Source: an uncultured Ruminococcus sp. (GTDB taxonomy: Bacteria > Bacillota > Clostridia > Oscillospirales > Acutalibacteraceae). Taken from it: a stretch of DNA of 64,000 nucleotides. The DNA lies in assembly GCA_900539465.1 (NCBI GenBank), contig UQCF01000006.1, forward strand, positions 1-64,000. Reading direction: 5' to 3'. Within the stretch, counting starts at the first letter, position 1, and every line of letters starts with the position of its first letter. Position numbers and translations under genes: made by a program. Below, one piece after another: positions 17,725-27,181 of the stretch. Below the pieces are notes generated by a model. The model ran no database searches. It worked only from the letters and a program-made list of their open reading frames with translations, and was not told the origin of the DNA.

Positions 17725-18791
17725 TGGTCAACAAAGAATTGTTTGCAGCACTCAGAATGCTCCAAAAAGAAAAGGGCATTTCTATGGACGTGCTGTGCGA
17801 GGGAATCCAGCGCGCACTTGTAACCGCAGTTAAGCGCGATTACAACAACAAAGACATTGTTTTTTGCGAGCTTAACCCCGAGGACGAGACAATGCGCGTT
17901 TTTGTAAGAAAGAACGTCGTATCCGAAATCTCTGACCCGGACGAGGATATTCTCGTTGAACAGGCTCAGAAATACAAGCCCACCGCCATGCCCGGCGACA
18001 TCATTGAGATTGAGCTTGAGACAAAAGAAGTCAGCCGTATTGCGGCAGACAAGGGCAAGCACGTTATCCGCCAGGGTATCCGCGAGGCGGAGCACGGCAA
18101 AATGCGTGAAGAAATTCAGAGCAAAAACCAAGAGATTGTCACCGCCAAGGTTTCGCGTATTGACCCCGAAACAGGCGACGCTATTGTTGAAATCGGCAAA
18201 TCGCAGGAGCTTCTTCTCAAGAGCGAGCAGATACCGGGCGAGGTTCTTGCCCCCGGCGACCTTATAAAGGTTTATGTCGCAGATGTAAGAGACAACCTCA
18301 GAAGAATGCCCAGAGCAACCATTTCGAGAACACATCCCGGTCTTGTCAGACGTCTGTTTGAAACCGAGGTTCCCGAAATTTATGACGGAACGGTTGAGAT
18401 TAAGTCCGTTTCGAGAGAAGCAGGCTCAAGGACGAAAATCGCAGTTTATTCCTCTGACGAAAATGTTGACGCTGTCGGCGCCTGCATAGGACCCAGAGGC
18501 GCAAGAGTAGGCAAGGTTGTTGACCTTCTCGGCGGCGAAAAGATTGATATAGTTAAATACAGCGAGAACCCGGCAGAGTTTATCGCGGCGGCACTTGCTC
18601 CGGCAGACGTTGTTTCCGTTACGGTTGACGAATCCGGTGAAAAATCCTGCAAGGTAATAGTACCCGATATGCAGCTTTCGCTCGCAATAGGCAACCGCGG
18701 TCAGAACGCACGCCTTGCCGCGAAGCTTACCGGCTGGAAGATTGACATTAAGCCGGAAAGCGGCAAAGAAGCTCCCTCTATCGTACTGTAA
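17724..18791 (+). CDS. nusA: transcription termination/antitermination factor NusA
   Basis: A 355-aa NusA of the short Gram-positive form, lacking the acidic C-terminal repeats of proteobacteria. The order is an N-terminal RNA polymerase binding domain (1-125), S1 domain (about 130-200, GDAIVEIG) and two KH domains (GACIGPRGARVGKVVDLLG; LAIGNRGQNARLAAKLTGW). It modulates pausing and termination and probably acts on the leader hairpin of its own operon (inference). GGAGGAGAA lies before ATG 17724. Confidence 0.97.
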   Translation: MVNKELFAALRMLQKEKGISMDVLCEGIQRALVTAVKRDYNNKDIVFCELNPEDETMRVFVRKNVVSEISDPDEDILVEQAQKYKPTAMPGDIIEIELETKEVSRIAADKGKHVIRQGIREAEHGKMREEIQSKNQEIVTAKVSRIDPETGDAIVEIGKSQELLLKSEQIPGEVLAPGDLIKVYVADVRDNLRRMPRATISRTHPGLVRRLFETEVPEIYDGTVEIKSVSREAGSRTKIAVYSSDENVDAVGACIGPRGARVGKVVDLLGGEKIDIVKYSENPAEFIAAALAPADVVSVTVDESGEKSCKVIVPDMQLSLAIGNRGQNARLAAKLTGWKIDIKPESGKEAPSIVL

Positions 18792-18835
18792 GACATAGTC
18801 GGGATTTAAAGCAAATTTTTATCGGGAGGATCGGT

Positions 18836-19105
18836 ATGCAAAATAAAAAAGTACCCTTGAGAAAATGCACCGGGTGCGGCGAAATGAAGCCCAAAAAAGA
18901 GCTTGTCAGAGTAGTCAAAACCCCGGAGGGCGAAATTTCTCTTGACCCAACGGGCAAAATGAACGGCAGAGGCGCATACCTTTGCAAAGACCCGCAGTGC
19001 CTCAGAAAGGCGCAAAAATCAAAGAGAATAGAAAAGGCTCTGTCCTGCACCGTACCCGATGAAATTTATAATAAACTGGAACAGGAGCTGATAAGCAGTG
19101 AATAG
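18836..19105 (+). CDS. ylxR: YlxR family RNA-binding protein
   Basis: An 89-aa DUF448 protein with the family motifs LRKCTGCGEMKPKKEL and GRGAYLCKDPQC. It always neighbours nusA and infB in Firmicutes and is described as a nucleoid or RNA-binding regulator. Its stop overlaps the next gene by eight bases. Confidence 0.93.
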   Translation: MQNKKVPLRKCTGCGEMKPKKELVRVVKTPEGEISLDPTGKMNGRGAYLCKDPQCLRKAQKSKRIEKALSCTVPDEIYNKLEQELISSE

Positions 19106-19430
19106 CGGCGTCACGGGGCTGCTTGGCCTGTGCAGACGAGCAGGTAAGCTCGCCATGGGTCATGACGCCTGCAAGTCGGCAGTGAATTCGGGCAAAGCAA
19201 AGCTGTGCCTTGTGTGCAGCGACTCTTCGCAAAGAGTGTATGACGAGTTTGTAAACCTTTGCGAAAATCATAAAATCCCTGTTTTCAGAATATCACCGAC
19301 CATTAACGAACTTCACCGTACAATAGGCTACAAAGCGGGAATAATCACCGTAAACGATCAGGGCTTTGCATCATCGGTGATGAAAAAACTCACAACAGAA
19401 AACGAACCCGGGGAGGAACACGATATATGA
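19098..19430 (+). CDS. ylxQ: L7Ae-like ribosomal protein (YlxQ)
   Basis: A 110-aa member of the L7Ae/L30e/YlxQ family. It begins LLGLCRRAGKLAMGHDACK, the standard opening of YlxQ, and is predicted to bind kink-turn RNA. GTG 19098 is used, with GGAG ten bases upstream, inside the end of ylxR. Its TGA overlaps the infB ATG (ATGA at 19427-19430). Confidence 0.9.
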   Translation: MNSGVTGLLGLCRRAGKLAMGHDACKSAVNSGKAKLCLVCSDSSQRVYDEFVNLCENHKIPVFRISPTINELHRTIGYKAGIITVNDQGFASSVMKKLTTENEPGEEHDI

Positions 19431-21790
19431 TAAATAAATACAGAGTGCACGAAGTCGCAAAAGATTTTGATATGCAGAGCAAAAAGGTTATCGAACTGCT
19501 CGCAAAATATTTTGACGATCAGAAAAAACATATGACGGCTCTTGAAGAAAATGAGCTTGACGTTATCTTTGAAACCTTTACGCAGGAAAATCAGGTAGAA
19601 AATTTTGACGCCTATTTTGCCACCGCAAAGCAAAAAGAAGACAAGCCGCAGGAGAAAGCTCCCGCAGAGAGCGACGGCAAAAAGGTCGATAAAAAGGCTG
19701 AAAAAATCGAAAAAGCTTCGGATAAAAAGGCCGACGCTTCCGCGCCCTCCGCTCAGCCCAAAAAGAAAGAAAAAGAGCAGAGCACACACATTCAGCGCCG
19801 CACAAAGGGCGAAACAAGAACAGTTGACACAAGATCCAGCAATGTTGACCTTGAAAAATATAACGAGAAGTATGAAAATATTTCGCCCGTCAACAATAAT
19901 ATGAGAACAGACCGCATGGTCTCAAAGCAAAAGCTTAAACAGCGTTCTCAGCAATACCGCAAGCAGGGTATGCGCTCCTCCCGCAGAGAGACCGAGGCAG
20001 AAAAGCTCAAGAGAATTGCGGCAGAGAGAGCAAAGAAACCGCAGATGGTCATTACCGTACCGGAAGAGATCACCGTCGGCGAGCTTGCAGAGCTTCTTCA
20101 TTTGACTGCGGCGGCTGTTATTAAAAAGCTCTTCGCACTCGGTCAGATGGCAACCGTCAACGAAGTTATAGACTACGACACCGCAGAAATCGTTGCCACG
20201 GAGCTTGGCGCAAAATGCCAAAAAGAAGTTGTCGTCACCATTGAAGACAGAATTATCGACGACAGCGACGATGACGAAGAGAACCTTGAGCCACGCGACC
20301 CCGTTGTTGTTGTTATGGGTCACGTTGACCACGGCAAAACCTCTCTTCTTGACGCGATAAGAAACACCTCCGTAACCACAACCGAGGCAGGCGGAATCAC
20401 ACAGCACATAGGCGCTTACAGAGTTGACCTCAACGGTCAGAAAATTACTTTCCTTGACACTCCCGGTCATGCCGCTTTCACATCCATGCGCGCAAGAGGC
20501 GCACAGGCAACAGACATTGCCGTTCTTGTTGTTGCGGCAGACGACGGCATCATGCCCCAGACCATTGAGGCTATCAACCATGCCAAGGCGGCAGGCGTAA
20601 GCATTATTGTTGCGATAAATAAAATGGATAAGCCCGACGTCAACCCCGACAAAATCATGCAGCAGCTCACAGAGCACGAGCTTGTTCCCGAAGAGTGGGG
20701 CGGCGACGTTATCTGCGTACCCGTATCAGCAAAGACGCACATGGGCATTGACAAGCTGCTTGAATCAATACTTCTTGTTGCAGAAATGCAGGAGCTTAAA
20801 GCCAACCCGAACAGAGCGGCAAAGGGTATTGTTATTGAGGCAAGACTCGACAAGGGCAAGGGTCCGATAGCGACGCTCCTTGTTCAAAAGGGCACTCTTC
20901 ACTCGGGCGACATTATCGTAGCAGGCACTGCGGTCGGCAGAGTAAGAGTTATGAAAAACGACAAGGGCGAAACCGTTAAAGAAGCAGGTCCCTCCGTTCC
21001 CGTTGAGATTATGGGTCTTGCAGAGGTTCCGCAGGCAGGCGATGTATTTGACAGCGTATCCGATGAAAGACTTGCGCGTGAGCTCGTTGAGCAGAGAAAG
21101 CAGTCCGCAAAAGAGGAACAGTTCAAATCCGTTCAGAAGGTTACGCTTGATAACCTCTTCTCCTCTCTTCATGAGGGTGAGCTTAAAGAGCTTAACATCA
21201 TAGTCAAGGCAGACGTTCAGGGTTCTGCCGAAGCGGTTAAGCAGAGCCTTGAGAAGCTCTCTAACGACGAAGTCCGCGTAAAAGTTATTCACAGCGGCGT
21301 AGGCGCAGTAAGCGAATCCGACGTTATGCTTGCGGCGGCTTCAAACGCGATTATCGTAGGCTTTAACATCAGACCCGACGCAGTTGCAAAAAATCTTGCG
21401 GAGCGCGACGGCGTTGAGATGCGTATGTACAGAATTATTTATGACTGCATCGAGGACGTTCAGGCAGCTATCAAGGGTATGCTCGCACCGAAATACCGCG
21501 ATGTTGACCTCGGCAGAGCAGAAGTCAGAAATGTTATCTCAATCTCTTCTGTCGGCAAGGTTGCAGGCTGCTACGTCACCGAGGGCAAGGTTACAAGAAG
21601 CAGCAAAATCCGCGTTGTACGCGACGGCATAGTTGTTGCAGAGGATGAAATCGCTTCTCTTCGCCGCTTTAAAGACGACGTTAAAGAGGTTGCCAGCAAC
21701 TATGAGTGCGGTATTGCGCTTAATAAATTCTCCGACATTAAAGAGGGCGACATTCTCGAGGCCTTTATTACCGAAGAATACCGCGACTGA
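19427..21790 (+). CDS. infB: translation initiation factor IF-2
   Basis: A 787-aa GTPase that delivers initiator tRNA to the 30S subunit. The N-terminal domain (INKYRVHEVAKDFDM) is followed by a Lys/Glu/Ala-rich linker to about residue 190. The G domain starts near residue 290 with GHVDHGKTSLLD, DTPGHAAF and NKMD; the EF-like and C-terminal fMet-tRNA binding domains follow. Length and motif order are normal for Firmicutes. It is part of the coupled operon rimP to nrnA. Confidence 0.97.
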   Translation: MINKYRVHEVAKDFDMQSKKVIELLAKYFDDQKKHMTALEENELDVIFETFTQENQVENFDAYFATAKQKEDKPQEKAPAESDGKKVDKKAEKIEKASDKKADASAPSAQPKKKEKEQSTHIQRRTKGETRTVDTRSSNVDLEKYNEKYENISPVNNNMRTDRMVSKQKLKQRSQQYRKQGMRSSRRETEAEKLKRIAAERAKKPQMVITVPEEITVGELAELLHLTAAAVIKKLFALGQMATVNEVIDYDTAEIVATELGAKCQKEVVVTIEDRIIDDSDDDEENLEPRDPVVVVMGHVDHGKTSLLDAIRNTSVTTTEAGGITQHIGAYRVDLNGQKITFLDTPGHAAFTSMRARGAQATDIAVLVVAADDGIMPQTIEAINHAKAAGVSIIVAINKMDKPDVNPDKIMQQLTEHELVPEEWGGDVICVPVSAKTHMGIDKLLESILLVAEMQELKANPNRAAKGIVIEARLDKGKGPIATLLVQKGTLHSGDIIVAGTAVGRVRVMKNDKGETVKEAGPSVPVEIMGLAEVPQAGDVFDSVSDERLARELVEQRKQSAKEEQFKSVQKVTLDNLFSSLHEGELKELNIIVKADVQGSAEAVKQSLEKLSNDEVRVKVIHSGVGAVSESDVMLAAASNAIIVGFNIRPDAVAKNLAERDGVEMRMYRIIYDCIEDVQAAIKGMLAPKYRDVDLGRAEVRNVISISSVGKVAGCYVTEGKVTRSSKIRVVRDGIVVAEDEIASLRRFKDDVKEVASNYECGIALNKFSDIKEGDILEAFITEEYRD

Positions 21791-21808
21791 TTATTTTAAG
21801 AAAGGATG

Positions 21809-21833
21809 CGGCGGCGTTTTTTGCCCGCCGCCG
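21809..21833 (+). other. GC-rich hairpin between infB and rbfA
   Basis: CGGCGGCG / CGCCGCCG form a perfect 8-bp stem around a loop beginning with six T. There is no T-run after it, so it is not a normal terminator. The rbfA start nearby lacks a clear Shine-Dalgarno sequence, so the structure may affect rbfA translation. Confidence 0.4.
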
Positions 21834-21843
21834 GGCAAATTCT

Positions 21844-22203
21844 ATGGCAGGTTACAGAATAGACAGAACTTCTGAAGATATTAAAAGAGAGATAACAGCC
21901 GTTATCAGAGAGCTTAAAGACCCGCGCGTTATGGATAAGCTTCTTACCGTTGTGCGCGTTGAGGTAAGCTCCGACGCTTCGTTTGCAAAGGTTTATATCA
22001 GCGCAATGGAGGGTATAGACACGGCAAAAACCGCCGTTAAGGGGCTCACCGGTGCGACCGGATATATCAGAAGAGAAATCGGTCAGCGCCTGCATTTGAG
22101 AAAAACGCCGGAGCTTAAATTCATAGCCGACAATTCTATTGAGCACGGCATGAGCATAGTTAAGATAATGGACGATTTGAGGGCTGAGGAAAATGATGAT
22201 TAA
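21844..22203 (+). CDS. rbfA: ribosome-binding factor A
   Basis: A 119-aa KH-type protein that helps mature the 16S rRNA 5' region. RIDRTSEDIKREITAVIRELKDPRV and the LHLRKTPELKFIADNSIEHG end are characteristic. No convincing ribosome binding site precedes ATG 21844, which is unusual among its neighbours. Its end overlaps the start of nrnA by eleven bases. Confidence 0.95.
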   Translation: MAGYRIDRTSEDIKREITAVIRELKDPRVMDKLLTVVRVEVSSDASFAKVYISAMEGIDTAKTAVKGLTGATGYIRREIGQRLHLRKTPELKFIADNSIEHGMSIVKIMDDLRAEENDD

Positions 22204-23152
22204 CTCCGCACGCGAAGCCGCAGAGATTTTGATGCGGCAAGACGACATTCTTATTCTCACTCACGCGAACCCGGACGGCGACACGCTCGGCTGCGGTTAT
22301 GCGCTTTGCCGCGCGCTTTTGTCACTCGGCAAAAAGGCAAAAGTCTCTTGTTCGGACGAAATACCGCCGAAATATTCATACCTTTCGGCAGGAATAGAAG
22401 AAACCGAATTTGAGCCGAAATTTATAGTTGCGGTTGACGTTGCGGACACAAAGCTTCTCGGCAAAAAGAATGAGGAGCTATACTGTGACAAAATTGACCT
22501 TTGCATAGACCACCATGGCTCTAACCGTCTTTTTGCAAAAGAGACATTGCTCAATGCAAAAGCCGCGGCGGCGTGCGAGATAATTTTAGAAACAGTCAAA
22601 GCACTCGGCGCAGAGGTAACGCAAGAGATTGCGGACTGCATATACACAGGTCTTTCAACAGATACGGGCTGCTTCCGCTACTCAAACGTCACGCCCGTAA
22701 CCATGAGAATGGCGGCAGATATGATAGAGGCCGGCGCACGTCATTCCATGATAAACACCGTTATGTTTGAGACAAAAACCAAAACCTATGTTGCACTCGA
22801 AAAGCTATGCCTTGCGTCAATGAAAATGTATTTTGACGAAAAATGCGCTTTGATAACCTTGACGCAGGATATGTTTAAAGAGAGCGGCTCCGATGAGAGC
22901 GAATGTGACGCAATCGCCTCACTGCCGCGCCAGATTGAGGGCGTCGTTATCGGCGCAACCCTCAGGGAGCGCAAGGACGGCAGCTTTAAGGTTTCGCTTC
23001 GCACCCACTCCCCTGCGGACGCGTCTCTGATTTGCTCAAAGATGGGCGGCGGCGGTCACCCGAGGGCGGCAGGCTGCCAGCTTGAGGGTCCGCTCGAAAG
23101 AGCCAAAGACGAGCTGCTCAAAAATATAGGCGAATATATAAAAACTTTATAA
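22193..23152 (+). CDS. nrnA: DHH/DHHA1 phosphoesterase (NrnA type)
   Basis: A 319-aa enzyme that degrades nanoRNAs and dephosphorylates pAp. The DHH domain has THANPDGDTLGCG, AVDVAD and DHH in CIDHHGSN; the DHHA1 domain carries GGGHPRAAGC near the end. It overlaps rbfA, as in many Clostridia, and closes the operon before the terminator at 23158. Confidence 0.9.
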   Translation: MMINSAREAAEILMRQDDILILTHANPDGDTLGCGYALCRALLSLGKKAKVSCSDEIPPKYSYLSAGIEETEFEPKFIVAVDVADTKLLGKKNEELYCDKIDLCIDHHGSNRLFAKETLLNAKAAAACEIILETVKALGAEVTQEIADCIYTGLSTDTGCFRYSNVTPVTMRMAADMIEAGARHSMINTVMFETKTKTYVALEKLCLASMKMYFDEKCALITLTQDMFKESGSDESECDAIASLPRQIEGVVIGATLRERKDGSFKVSLRTHSPADASLICSKMGGGGHPRAAGCQLEGPLERAKDELLKNIGEYIKTL

Positions 23153-23157
23153 AAAAA

Positions 23158-23195
23158 CGGAGTTGCCGTGAATTTGCGGCGGCTCCGCTCTTTTA
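23158..23195 (+). terminator. terminator of the rimP-nrnA operon
   Basis: An 11-bp stem CGGAGTTGCCG / CGGCGGCTCCG (two U-G pairs), an eight-base loop and the tail CTCTTTTATT. A TATAAT at 23214-23219 directly behind it could serve the ABC transporter gene. Confidence 0.75.
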
Positions 23196-23242
23196 TTCCG
23201 CAAAATTTTATGTTATAATCCATTTGTTAAAGGAGGGCTTGC

Positions 23243-25015
23243 ATGAGCACCGAAACAGCAAAACCAGTAAGAAAGCACAAAACCTCTGTGCTGTTAAAAA
23301 GATTTATACCGTACTATAAAAAGCACCTCGGCTCGCTTATTCTCGACCTTTTTTGCGCGAGCTTCACGGTTGTGTGTGAGCTTGCTCTGCCGATAATCGC
23401 AAGGAACATAACCGACACGGGTATAAACCACCCGGAGCTTTTGACCTTTTCATACATAGGCAAAATCGCACTGTTTTATTTAATTCTCAGAGCGTTTGAC
23501 TGCGCCGCCAACTACTATATGCAAGCCGGCGGTCATATAATGGGAACAAAAATGGAGACGGAGATGCGCCGAGATATGTTCGCACATTTGCAGTCGCTGC
23601 CATATTCTTATTATGACGACACAAAAATCGGTCAAATTATGTCGCGCATAACATCCGACCTTTTTGATATAACCGAGTTTGCTCACCACTGCCCGGAGGA
23701 ATATTTTATTGCCTCGCTCAAATTCATAGGCAGTTTTATTTATCTTGCTAGGATAAATTTAAAGCTCACGCTTTTGATGTTTATTCTTGTGCCGCTGATG
23801 GCCGTTATCTCTTCAAAATACCGCAAGCAAATGCGAAGCGCGTTCAAGGCGCAGCGGCATGAGCTCGGCGAAATAAACGCCGGGGTTGAAGACACTTTGC
23901 TCGGTATTCGCGTTGTAAAATCTTTTGCCAACGAAGATGTGGAAAAAGAAAAATTCAAGCGCACCAACACAAAATTTTTTAACGTCAAAAAATCGGCATA
24001 TTACAGCATGGCGGGCTTCAACACAACAATCCGACTGTTTGACGGACTTATGTATATACTCGTTGTGTGCGCCGGCGCAGTGTTCATTATGAAAAAAGAA
24101 ATTGAGCCTGCCGACCTCACGGCATATCTTCTCATGGTGTCAACTCTGCTTGGCAGCATAAGGCAAATAGTTCAGTTCAGCGAGCAGTTCCAGCGCGGAC
24201 TGACGGGCATTGACCGCTTTGCCGAGGTTATGGAGGTTGAACCCGAAATCAAAGACGAGGCGGACGCGCAGGAAATGGCAGACGTCAAGGGCGACATAGA
24301 GTTTAAAGACGTCAGCTTTTCTTATTCGGACGATAAAAAAGAAGTTTTGCACAACATAAACATAAAAATTCCGCACGGGCAGTCCGTTGCGATTGTAGGG
24401 CCCTCCGGCGGCGGCAAAACCACAATTTGCAATCTTATTCCGAGGTTTTATCAAATATCGGGCGGCGAAATATCTATTGACGGCACCGATATAAAAGAAT
24501 ATACTTTAAAATCATTGAGAGAACATGTCGGCGTTGTTCAGCAGGACGTTTATCTGTTCTCCGGTTCGGTTAAAGAAAACATCGCCTACGGCAAGCAGAA
24601 CGCGAGCGACGAAGAAATTATAGCCGCCGCTAAAAGAGCAGGGGCACATGAGTTTATATCGGAGCTCCCCGAGGGATACGACACATATGTCGGCGAGCGC
24701 GGACTAAAGCTCTCCGGCGGTCAGAAGCAGCGTATATCAATAGCGCGCGTTTTCCTTAAAAATCCCCCGATACTCATTCTTGACGAGGCGACCTCCGCAC
24801 TCGATAACGAGAGCGAGCGCCTGATACAAAAATCGCTCGAAGAGCTTTCAAAGGGCAGAACCACACTCACGATAGCTCACAGATTGACAACAGTAAAAAA
24901 TGCCGACAACATTCTTGTGCTCACCAAAAACGGAATTGAAGAGCAGGGCACCCATGAGCAGCTCATTTCCGCAGGCGGAATATACGCAGGAATGTACCGT
25001 ATGTACGGCAATTAA
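23243..25015 (+). CDS. ABC exporter, fused membrane and ATPase domains
   Basis: A 590-aa half-transporter of the MsbA/multidrug exporter type. Six membrane helices lie in residues 1-320. The nucleotide-binding domain has Walker A GPSGGGKTT (about 386-394), signature LSGGQKQR and Walker B ILILDEATSALD, all intact. It is likely to work as a homodimer at the plasma membrane, since no second half-transporter is adjacent. The substrate cannot be read from the sequence. Confidence 0.9.
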   Translation: MSTETAKPVRKHKTSVLLKRFIPYYKKHLGSLILDLFCASFTVVCELALPIIARNITDTGINHPELLTFSYIGKIALFYLILRAFDCAANYYMQAGGHIMGTKMETEMRRDMFAHLQSLPYSYYDDTKIGQIMSRITSDLFDITEFAHHCPEEYFIASLKFIGSFIYLARINLKLTLLMFILVPLMAVISSKYRKQMRSAFKAQRHELGEINAGVEDTLLGIRVVKSFANEDVEKEKFKRTNTKFFNVKKSAYYSMAGFNTTIRLFDGLMYILVVCAGAVFIMKKEIEPADLTAYLLMVSTLLGSIRQIVQFSEQFQRGLTGIDRFAEVMEVEPEIKDEADAQEMADVKGDIEFKDVSFSYSDDKKEVLHNINIKIPHGQSVAIVGPSGGGKTTICNLIPRFYQISGGEISIDGTDIKEYTLKSLREHVGVVQQDVYLFSGSVKENIAYGKQNASDEEIIAAAKRAGAHEFISELPEGYDTYVGERGLKLSGGQKQRISIARVFLKNPPILILDEATSALDNESERLIQKSLEELSKGRTTLTIAHRLTTVKNADNILVLTKNGIEEQGTHEQLISAGGIYAGMYRMYGN

Positions 25016-25035
25016 ATACCGAAAGGAAGATAAAA

Positions 25036-25461
25036 ATGTTAAAAAACGTACCTTCTATTATCTCACCTGAGCTTTTAAAAATCCTTATGGAAATGGGTCA
25101 CGGCGACACCATAGTTATAGGTGACGGCAACTTCCCGGCGGCGGCAAACGCCAAAAGACTTGTAAGACTTGACGGCCACGGCGTACCCGAAATTCTCGAC
25201 GCTATCCTCAAGCTTATGCCGCTGGATACCTATGTTAAGACCCCCGTTTCTCTTATGGATAACGGCGACAAAGAAAACCGCCCGCCCATCTGGGACGAAT
25301 ACAAAAAAATCATTGAGAAAAACGAGGGCGAAAAAGACATTGAGCTTATTGAACGCTTTGCATTTTATACAAGAGCAAAAAATGCTTATGCAATAATCGC
25401 AACGGGCGAAACCGCGATTTACGCAAACGTAATTCTTCAAAAAGGCGTAGTTATCGAATAA
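25036..25461 (+). CDS. RbsD/FucU family sugar mutarotase
   Basis: A 141-aa member of the RbsD/FucU family, which interconverts anomers of free sugars (fucose or ribose). MGHGDTIVIGDGNFPA with the catalytic His, and the C-terminal YANVILQKG, are typical. The long middle part and the neighbouring deoxysugar kinase favour FucU (L-fucose or L-rhamnose) over RbsD. Confidence 0.85.
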   Translation: MLKNVPSIISPELLKILMEMGHGDTIVIGDGNFPAAANAKRLVRLDGHGVPEILDAILKLMPLDTYVKTPVSLMDNGDKENRPPIWDEYKKIIEKNEGEKDIELIERFAFYTRAKNAYAIIATGETAIYANVILQKGVVIE

Positions 25462-25471
25462 GGTGAACAAG

Positions 25472-26935
25472 ATGAAAAAAGTTCTTGCATTTGATTTCGG
25501 CGCGTCAAGCGGCAGAGCGATCATAGGCTCGTTTGACGGCGAAAAAATAACTCTTAAAGAGGTGCACCGCTTCACAAACGACCCGGTTGAGCTCGGCGGC
25601 ACCTTGTATTGGGACGTGCTCCGCCTTTTTTACGAGATAAAACAGGGCATAGTAAAGGCAAAAATCGCAGGCGGATTTGACTCGATAGGAATTGACACAT
25701 GGGGTGTTGATTTCGGCCTTATAGACAAAAACGGCAGACTTTTAGAGAACCCCGTCCACTACCGCGACAAGCGCACCTCGGGTCTTGTGGAGGAGTCTTT
25801 TAAGTCTGTTCCGCGCCAAAAGATGTATGACATAACGGGCATTCAGTTTATGGAGCTTAACACGCTTTTTCAGCTTATATCGCTCAAAAAGCAGCGACCC
25901 GAAATGCTTGAGAGAGCAGATAAAATGCTCTTTATGCCCGACCTTTTCGCATATTTTCTCACAGGCAAAATGTGCTCCGAGTATTCCATTGCTTCAACCT
26001 CCCAGCTAATAGACATAAACACGCGCACATGGTCAAAGGAGCTACTCGACGCTTTCGGCATTAAAGAGAGCCTCTTTGCGCCCCTCACAGAGCCGGGCAC
26101 ACAGCTCGGCAATCTCTCAAAAGAGATTTGCGAAGAGTGCGGAGTTGAAAGCGTGCCCGTTATATCGGTTTGCGGTCACGACACGCAGTCGGCAATAACG
26201 GCAGTGCCTTGCGAGAGCGGAGATTTCGCCTTTCTCAGCAGCGGCACATGGTCGCTTTTCGGCACGGAGCTGCAAAAGCCGATAGTGAACGAAACCTCAC
26301 TCAAAATCAACATCACCAACGAGGGCGGCTTCGGCGGCACTACGGGATTTTTAAAGAACATTATAGGTCTTTGGCTCATACAAGAGAGCCGCAGGCAGTG
26401 GCAGAGAGAGGGCAAGGATTATTCTTATGCCGACCTCGAAAAGCTTGCACTGTCGGAAGAGCCGTTTAAGTGCTTTATAGACCCCGACGCTCCCGAGTTT
26501 GTTCCGCAGGGGAATATCCCCGAGCGCGTGCGTGAATTTTGCAGAAAGACGGGTCAGTATGTACCCGAATCCGTGGGCGAAATTATGCGCTGCATATATG
26601 AGAGCCTTGCGATGAAATACCGCATGACCTTTGAAAAGCTGTGCGAGTGCACGGGCAAGGACTACCCGGTTATCCACGTTATCGGCGGCGGCACAAAAGA
26701 CGGTCTGCTTTGCAGAATGACCGCATCATCATGCGGCAAAACCGTAAAGGCGGGGCCGATAGAGGCAACGGTTATGGGCAACGTGGCAGTTCAGCTCATG
26801 TCTGACGGCACCATAGGCTCTATAAGCGAAGCGCGCAAGGCTGTTGCCGCGAGTGAGAGCCTCAAAACATATGAACCCGAAAACACCGACGAGTGGATAA
26901 AGGCATATAAAAGCTTTGTAAAAATCGCAAAATGA
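25472..26935 (+). CDS. rhaB: rhamnulokinase-like FGGY sugar kinase
   Basis: A 487-aa FGGY-family kinase closest in pattern to RhaB. It has AFDFGASSGRAI, IGIDTWGVDFGLID, CGHDTQSAITAVP, SSGTWSLFG and IGGGTKDGLLC. It phosphorylates a ketose such as L-rhamnulose; L-fuculose is possible because the gene before it encodes a FucU-like mutarotase. AAGGTGA 25460-25466 selects ATG 25472 rather than GTG 25463. No isomerase or aldolase is present nearby. Confidence 0.85.
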   Translation: MKKVLAFDFGASSGRAIIGSFDGEKITLKEVHRFTNDPVELGGTLYWDVLRLFYEIKQGIVKAKIAGGFDSIGIDTWGVDFGLIDKNGRLLENPVHYRDKRTSGLVEESFKSVPRQKMYDITGIQFMELNTLFQLISLKKQRPEMLERADKMLFMPDLFAYFLTGKMCSEYSIASTSQLIDINTRTWSKELLDAFGIKESLFAPLTEPGTQLGNLSKEICEECGVESVPVISVCGHDTQSAITAVPCESGDFAFLSSGTWSLFGTELQKPIVNETSLKINITNEGGFGGTTGFLKNIIGLWLIQESRRQWQREGKDYSYADLEKLALSEEPFKCFIDPDAPEFVPQGNIPERVREFCRKTGQYVPESVGEIMRCIYESLAMKYRMTFEKLCECTGKDYPVIHVIGGGTKDGLLCRMTASSCGKTVKAGPIEATVMGNVAVQLMSDGTIGSISEARKAVAASESLKTYEPENTDEWIKAYKSFVKIAK

Positions 26936-26983
26936 TTTTTTGGAGGTTCTGTTGTTAATAAAACAGCCGCTTCCGTAACAATT

Positions 26984-27130
26984 ATGGTGCTCAGCGCCGT
27001 TGCGGGCTTCTTTGCCGCAAGCTTTATTTCAACAACCGCTGACAATTCAAGCGCGTTTTTGGGCGCACTGCTGTTTGCGTTTATCGCAGGCGTCGCGTGC
27101 ATAATCCATACGCTTAGCAATAAAGAATAA
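26984..27130 (+). CDS. small two-helix membrane protein with unclear start
   Basis: An open frame ends at TAA 27128-27130 and encodes two clean hydrophobic helices (IMVLSAVAGFFAASFIST and ALLFAFIAGVACIIHTL). GGAGG lies at 26942-26946, but the codon at the right distance is GTT (26954). The first normal start is ATG 26984, giving 48 aa without the first helix residues. The frame is the same as that of the kinase, whose TGA is at 26933. Either an unusual start is used or the start has been lost. Confidence 0.45.
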   Translation: MVLSAVAGFFAASFISTTADNSSAFLGALLFAFIAGVACIIHTLSNKE

Positions 27131-27140
27131 TACATATAAT

Positions 27141-27178
27141 AATACCGCCGCCAAGAAATCTTGACAGCGGTATTTTTC
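27141..27178 (+). terminator. bidirectional terminator between convergent genes
   Basis: The stem AATACCGC / GCGGTATT (27141-27148 and 27167-27174), with an inner CAAGA/TCTTG stem and flanking T-run, separates the kinase unit from the M23 gene. Confidence 0.8.
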
Positions 27179-27181
27179 TGT

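Noticed and set aside
19922..20677. A 251-codon open frame antisense to infB
   Set aside because: It is the mirror of infB codon structure, has no ribosome binding site or domain, and infB is complete. Similar antisense frames over the aminotransferase, pyrG, guaA and trxB were rejected for the same reason.
21809..21833. Terminator between infB and rbfA
   Set aside because: The hairpin has its T-run in the loop rather than after the stem, and rbfA-nrnA are normally co-transcribed with infB.
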